Shown piece after piece: positions 7,074-10,300 of a DNA stretch of 10,300 bases. The notes under the pieces were generated by a model that was not told the origin of the DNA, made no database searches, and saw nothing but the letters and a program-made list of their open reading frames with translations. Origin of the DNA: Candidatus Sulfopaludibacter sp. SbA3 (GTDB lineage: Bacteria > Acidobacteriota > Terriglobia > Bryobacterales > Bryobacteraceae); NCBI GenBank assembly GCA_945900935.1, contig CAMDKT010000158.1:1-10300 (forward strand). The letters are read 5' to 3'. Numbering within the stretch: the stretch's first letter is position 1; every line of letters begins with the position of its first letter. Both the position numbers and the translations under genes were made by a program.

Positions 7074-8780
7074 CTAGCGCCACTTTCCTTCGCCTTCAAC
7101 GATGATGATGTAGCGGTCGACCGGAAGTTTGTCAATGCGCTCCACTTTGCCGCTGGGCTGCGGCCAGGTGATTTCGAGCCAGTCGATTTTGGTTCGCATC
7201 CCAAGTCCCAGTACGATTCGTGGGTCGTGGGAAGAGGCATAGCTTCCGCCTCCGGCTTTGTAAGCACTGCCGCGCAGGTCGCCCGCCTGATAGGTGATCC
7301 GCGCGCCGACGGCGTCGATGTTGGCTTTCTTGCCGATCAGCCGCACTCCCAGCCAATGGTTCTGACGGCCAATGTTGTTGCGCAACAAAACGGGCGCGCC
7401 ATCGTTCACGCCTACCAGCACATCCACTGCGCCGTCATTGTCGAAGTCGCCGGTCGCCATTCCGCGCGCGGCCAAATCCGTTGCGAAGATGGGGCCGCTT
7501 TTCGCGCTTACATTTTCAAACTTGTCTCCGGTGTGCCGGAACAGCAGCATCGGCTCGGCATAGCGTACGCCATGGATGCGTTTCTCGACCATCGTGTCGG
7601 GATGGCCATTTGCGATCAGCAGATCCACGTCGCCGTCGTTGTCGTAATCGAAGAATTTCACGCCCCAACCGCTGTACGGCATGGTGGCCGCGCCGATGCC
7701 GGTCGGGATGGCTAGATCATCGAAGGTCATGTCTTTACGGTTGCGGTACAGCGAGAACGTCTCGTTGTCGACGTTAGTGAGGAACAGGTCCAGCCAGCCG
7801 TCGTTGTTGATGTCGGCGGCATCGACTCCCATGCCGGACCGGGCCAACCCCATCGCGTTCACCGCAACGCCGCCCCACAGCCCTACCTCCTCAAAGCGTC
7901 CTTTGCCGCGGTTGGCGAAAAGGTAGTTCTGCACCTTGTCGTTCGCCACAAACAGGTCGAGCAGGCCGTCATTGTTAACGTCGGCAGCCACTACACCCCA
8001 TGCTTTGCCCAGTTCCTTTGCGATGCCGGATTCCTTACTGACGTCGGTGAAAGTGCCGTCGCCATTGTTATGGAAGAGCCAACTGGAAACGGCTGGGTAG
8101 GCGTTCGGCATGCAGTAAGACCGCATCTGCTTGCTGCCACAGTAGACATTTTTTTCTTTGCTGTACTCGGTAAAGCCGCAGACGAAAAGATCCAGGCGGC
8201 CGTCGTTGTCATAGTCAAACCAGGTGGCGCTGGTGGCCCATCCGGGCGCCGCCACCCCGGCTTTGGCGGTCACGTCGGTGAAGGTGCCGTCTCCGTTGTT
8301 GCGATAGAGGATGCAACGCGGATACTGAGTCAGAAATATGTCGGGCAGACCGTCGCCGTTATAGTCGCCGACAGCCACTCCCTGGCCGTACGCGTTGCCG
8401 GGCACCCCCGCCTTCTCCGTTACATCCGTGAATGTCCCGTTGCGGTTATTACGGTAGAGCGCGTTGCGCAATGGCTTGGAAGGCTTGAAAAAATCGCACG
8501 GACCGCTGTTCACCAGATAGATGTCCATCCAGCCGTCGTTGTCGTAGTCCAGGAAGGCACAGCCAGGGCCCACGGTTTCGGGCATGAACATCTCCGGCGA
8601 GAGTCCGGCAACGTGGCGCCAGCCAATGCCGCTGACCGAAGGCGGAATCTCTTCAAACGCCGGCGGAGCTTGCGAGGCAAATAGTCCCGGCGGCAGAGCC
8701 GCGCCGGACCCGGCAGATGCCAGCGTACGCAACAGTTGGCGCCGGGACGTTCTAAGCCTTTTCTTGCCGGCTGGTATCAC
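7074..8780 (-). CDS. Second CRTAC1 family protein: Tat-exported seven-repeat propeller with ASPIC/UnbV domain
   Basis: This 568-residue paralogue of the protein encoded at 4180-5934 has the same architecture throughout. The Tat signal is TSRRQLLRTL at 11-20. Seven calcium-loop motifs lie at 78-86, 139-147, 189-197, 267-275, 323-331, 378-386 and 445-453, and all seven look intact. The FHNNGDGTFTDVSKESG-type motif recurs. Cysteines 214 and 223 stand between repeats 3 and 4, in the pattern YCG...RSYC.P, also seen in the paralogue. The ASPIC/UnbV domain covers about 475-562 (DAVGARITY, AGGGSYASSHDPRIVLGLG, WPQPSG). The start is a GTG at 8780 that overlaps the upstream TPR stop (GTGA). No Shine-Dalgarno site is visible, and no other in-frame start would keep the Tat signal, so translational coupling is likely. 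It probably acts in the periplasm or at the cell surface; the ligand is unknown. Confidence 0.9.
   Translation of the reverse strand: MIPAGKKRLRTSRRQLLRTLASAGSGAALPPGLFASQAPPAFEEIPPSVSGIGWRHVAGLSPEMFMPETVGPGCAFLDYDNDGWMDIYLVNSGPCDFFKPSKPLRNALYRNNRNGTFTDVTEKAGVPGNAYGQGVAVGDYNGDGLPDIFLTQYPRCILYRNNGDGTFTDVTAKAGVAAPGWATSATWFDYDNDGRLDLFVCGFTEYSKEKNVYCGSKQMRSYCMPNAYPAVSSWLFHNNGDGTFTDVSKESGIAKELGKAWGVVAADVNNDGLLDLFVANDKVQNYLFANRGKGRFEEVGLWGGVAVNAMGLARSGMGVDAADINNDGWLDLFLTNVDNETFSLYRNRKDMTFDDLAIPTGIGAATMPYSGWGVKFFDYDNDGDVDLLIANGHPDTMVEKRIHGVRYAEPMLLFRHTGDKFENVSAKSGPIFATDLAARGMATGDFDNDGAVDVLVGVNDGAPVLLRNNIGRQNHWLGVRLIGKKANIDAVGARITYQAGDLRGSAYKAGGGSYASSHDPRIVLGLGMRTKIDWLEITWPQPSGKVERIDKLPVDRYIIIVEGEGKWR
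8777..8780 (-). promoter_or_regulatory. GTGA stop/start overlap coupling TPR and CRTAC1 translation
   Basis: The TPR stop (TGA, 8779-8777) shares bases with the CRTAC1 GTG start (8780-8778). This geometry, with no ribosome site before the GTG, points to termination-reinitiation and roughly matched synthesis of the two proteins. Confidence 0.65.
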
Positions 8781-9757
8781 TGTGGTGGAGCGGAGTTAGG
8801 CGCACGCCGCTGCGGCGCCTTTTCCGCGGTCTTACGCTGGAGTTCGAGTTCGCGCTCGGCCGCTGGTTTGTTGCCCGTCCTCGCGTAGGCGATGGCGAGT
8901 TGATAATGGCCAGCCGGATTGTCGGGAACGATCTTTACGTATCGCTCTAAGGGCGCGATCGCCTCCGCGTACTTGCTTGCCGAACTGAGTGTCATGCCCA
9001 AGGCAAGGTAAGCCTCGGCGAAGCCTACATCCAGAGTCGAGGCGCGCGCGAAACGTTGGATGGCTTCGTCCCATTGCCCGGACCGGCGGGCAATTTCCCC
9101 CAGTACGAACTCGGCGGAGGCGTTCTTCGGATTCACCTCCAGTTCCCGGAGCAGTTCGGCGCGCGCCTGCTCGGCGGCGTCCGGTGTGGCCGCCCTCTCG
9201 AGAAGAATGCGCCCGATGAGAAAGTGAATCTCCGGCAGTTTGGGATGCTGCTCGAGAATTTTCCGGTAAGCCGCGAGAGCGTCCTCCCAACGCTGCTGCG
9301 ACTCTAAAGACTGCGCGTTGAATTTGGCCACTTGGTGGCTCTCGGGGGCGGTTCTGGCCAGCTCTTGCGCTGCCTGGTTGGCCAGCGAGGACAAAAAATG
9401 TGCGGCTGTGTAAAGTACTTCCGGGTCTTGCGGAAACTGCGTGCGCAGCAGCAGCAGCGCCTCCATCACGGCCGTGCCATCCCTCATGCCCATGGCGCAG
9501 CGGGCGGCGGTCATCCCTGCTTTGTATTGCAAATTTTTGTCCTGCAGGCGATGCATGGTTCGCCGCAATACGGGCAGGTTTTCCTTGCAGTAGCCCTCCT
9601 CCGCTCGCGCCAGCGCTAACGCAATCGGGTCCGCCGGCGCCGCGGGACGCGCGGGCGGTTTGGCAGCGGGGACGGCTTGGCCCGAGGCGACAAATCCGCC
9701 GATCGCCAACGCCAAAACAGGTAGGAGGAGATGCCTGCGTCGGCCCAGGGGACACAT
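8777..9757 (-). CDS. Exported TPR protein, first gene of the TPR-CRTAC1-TPR cluster
   Basis: From the ATG at 9757 this gives 326 residues. The reading frame stays open to an earlier ATG at 9805. The internal start is preferred because MCPLGRRRHLLLPVLALAIG is a proper signal-peptide beginning (cleavage near residue 28) and AAAGGA-like purines (AAAGGACC) precede it; the earlier start would put 16 unrelated residues in front. An Ala/Pro-rich linker (30-44) follows. TPR-type units are seen around 142-172, 175-208, 212-243, 246-277 and 280-310. The first part (45-140) is helical and may hold two diverged repeats, with cysteines at 57 and 87. The tail is Pro/Gln-rich. A scaffold or chaperone role in the periplasm for the next gene's CRTAC1 protein is inferred from the stop/start overlap. 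Confidence 0.82.
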   Translation of the reverse strand: MCPLGRRRHLLLPVLALAIGGFVASGQAVPAAKPPARPAAPADPIALALARAEEGYCKENLPVLRRTMHRLQDKNLQYKAGMTAARCAMGMRDGTAVMEALLLLRTQFPQDPEVLYTAAHFLSSLANQAAQELARTAPESHQVAKFNAQSLESQQRWEDALAAYRKILEQHPKLPEIHFLIGRILLERAATPDAAEQARAELLRELEVNPKNASAEFVLGEIARRSGQWDEAIQRFARASTLDVGFAEAYLALGMTLSSASKYAEAIAPLERYVKIVPDNPAGHYQLAIAYARTGNKPAAERELELQRKTAEKAPQRRAPNSAPPQ

Positions 9758-9767
9758 TGGTCCTTTG

Positions 9768-9775
9768 ATTGTATA
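9768..9775 (-). promoter_or_regulatory. Candidate -10 element for the TPR-CRTAC1-TPR cluster
   Basis: On the minus strand the bases TATACAAT stand just upstream of the preferred start at 9757 and contain TACAAT (5 of 6 to consensus). No convincing -35 is found at 16-18 bp. If this is used, transcription would begin almost at the start codon, giving a nearly leaderless message. Confidence 0.25.
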
Positions 9776-9852
9776 CCCGCGAGTGATGAGAGTCCCGCAA
9801 TCCATCCCCAGGGTTCGATCGTCCCTGCCGAGTCGTGTAGTATTACGTTATG

Positions 9853-9868
9853 AAGTTTCCGAAACCTT
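9853..9868. promoter_or_regulatory. Quasi-palindrome in the divergent region before the cytochrome gene
   Basis: GTTTC (9855-9859), a central C and GAAAC (9861-9865) form a perfect 11-bp inverted repeat, flanked by AA and CTT that nearly extend it. It lies between the TPR cluster and the cytochrome gene, 26-41 bp before the latter's start, a reasonable place for an operator. The rest of 9758-9893 shows only a weaker inverted repeat (CAGGG/CCCTG, 9809-9827). Confidence 0.3.
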
Positions 9869-9878
9869 ACGCACCGCG

Positions 9879-9884
9879 AAGGAG
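9879..9884 (+). promoter_or_regulatory. Ribosome binding site of the cytochrome-domain gene
   Basis: AAGGAG lies 9 nt upstream of the ATG at 9894. It is a strong Shine-Dalgarno match and selects this ATG over the out-of-frame ATG at 9850. Confidence 0.65.
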
Positions 9885-9893
9885 CGGCCCGGC

Positions 9894-10300
9894 ATGCGCC
9901 GCCTAAGCTGGCTCCTCGTTGCCGTATCTCTCGCTTGCGCGCTGCATGCGGCCGAGGAACTTCCGAAGCAGGCGTACGGAATTTTGAAGAAGAACTGCTT
10001 CGCGTGCCACGGCCAAAGCATGGCCTCGGGTCTGGACTTGCGCACGCGAGAATCCATGCTGAAGGGCGGACAGCGCGGCCCGGCATTGACCCCGGCTAAC
10101 CCGAAGCGCAGCCTTCTCTTCTCGATGGCTTCGCATTCCGCGCAGCCATCCATGCCCAATGCCACTTACTTTGTGCTGCAAAGTCGCATTGGATTGGCTA
10201 ATCATGGGAATTCTTTGGCGCGTGATGTTCACCAGGTTTGTGTTTTGGGAATGCTGCGTTGCGGGGCCAGACCATTCTGGGGTAACTCGGCCGATGGCTG
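9894..10300 (+). CDS. Secreted c-type cytochrome-domain protein (PSCyt1-like), 5' part only
   Basis: The frame is open from the ATG to the window end, about 135 residues. Residues 1-19 are a Sec signal peptide (RR, then a hydrophobic core, cleavage ALHA/AEE or nearby). The haem c attachment motif CFACH is at 35-39 within YGILKKNCFACHG, followed by GLDLRTRESMLKGG and GPALTPANPKRSLLFSMASH. This matches the N-terminal half of the planctomycete-type cytochrome domain, often found ahead of DUF1549/DUF1553 regions or other C-terminal modules. The expected end of that domain (a MPP-type motif, then an acidic helix and a W-I-x-x-G-A-P-like segment) is not seen after SMP at residues 84-86. The sequence changes character there (see findings). 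The gene may be interrupted or the assembly may change near 10150. The N-terminal call is firm; the full product is unknown. Confidence 0.7.
   Translation, partial: MRRLSWLLVAVSLACALHAAEELPKQAYGILKKNCFACHGQSMASGLDLRTRESMLKGGQRGPALTPANPKRSLLFSMASHSAQPSMPNATYFVLQSRIGLANHGNSLARDVHQVCVLGMLRCGARPFWGNSADG

Noticed and set aside
8832..9800. Long minus-strand open frame of 322 codons in another frame over the first TPR gene
   Set aside because: It is rich in Arg/Gly/Pro with no repeat pattern, whereas the chosen frame shows a signal peptide and TPR units.
9850..9906. Small 18-codon upstream open frame overlapping the cytochrome start
   Set aside because: It has no ribosome site of its own that I can see and no recognisable peptide. 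It is more likely chance.

Overview
This GC-rich window holds five complete protein genes and the start of a sixth. The combination suggests Acidobacteriota, most likely a Solibacter/Bryobacter-like lineage. The clues are an Oar-type TonB-dependent receptor with an N-terminal carboxypeptidase-regulatory-like domain, two Tat-exported CRTAC1 (FG-GAP/VCBS plus ASPIC/UnbV) proteins, exported TPR proteins and a planctomycete-type cytochrome c domain. This placement is inference from family content; no rRNA or other marker gene is present.

Layout. 1-103 is non-coding and contains a REP-like hairpin (23-50). 104-3952 (minus) is a 1282-residue outer-membrane receptor. 3953-4179 is a divergent control region with a candidate receptor promoter, a tandem 11-bp repeat and an inverted repeat. 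4180-5934 (plus) is the first CRTAC1 protein. Its 3' end overlaps by 10 bp, tail to tail, the end of a minus-strand cluster. In transcription order that cluster is a TPR protein (9757-8777), a second CRTAC1 protein (8780-7074, stop/start overlap of 4 bp) and a second TPR protein (7046-5925, 27-bp gap). 9758-9893 is a second divergent control region. 9894-10300 (plus) is the start of a secreted c-type cytochrome-domain protein. Its recognisable domain gives way around 10150 to lower-GC sequence that looks unrelated.

How the genes may work together. All six products carry export signals: Sec for the receptor, the TPR proteins and the cytochrome, and Tat for the CRTAC1 proteins. The receptor would sit in the outer membrane. 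The two CRTAC1 proteins each carry seven Asp-rich calcium-loop motifs, as expected of a seven-bladed beta-propeller exported already folded. The TPR proteins would be periplasmic scaffolds. A cell-envelope assembly for capturing or handling an extracellular polymer or other ligand is a reasonable hypothesis. The substrate cannot be read from the sequence. I see no CRISPR array, tRNA, rRNA, transposase or defence gene.
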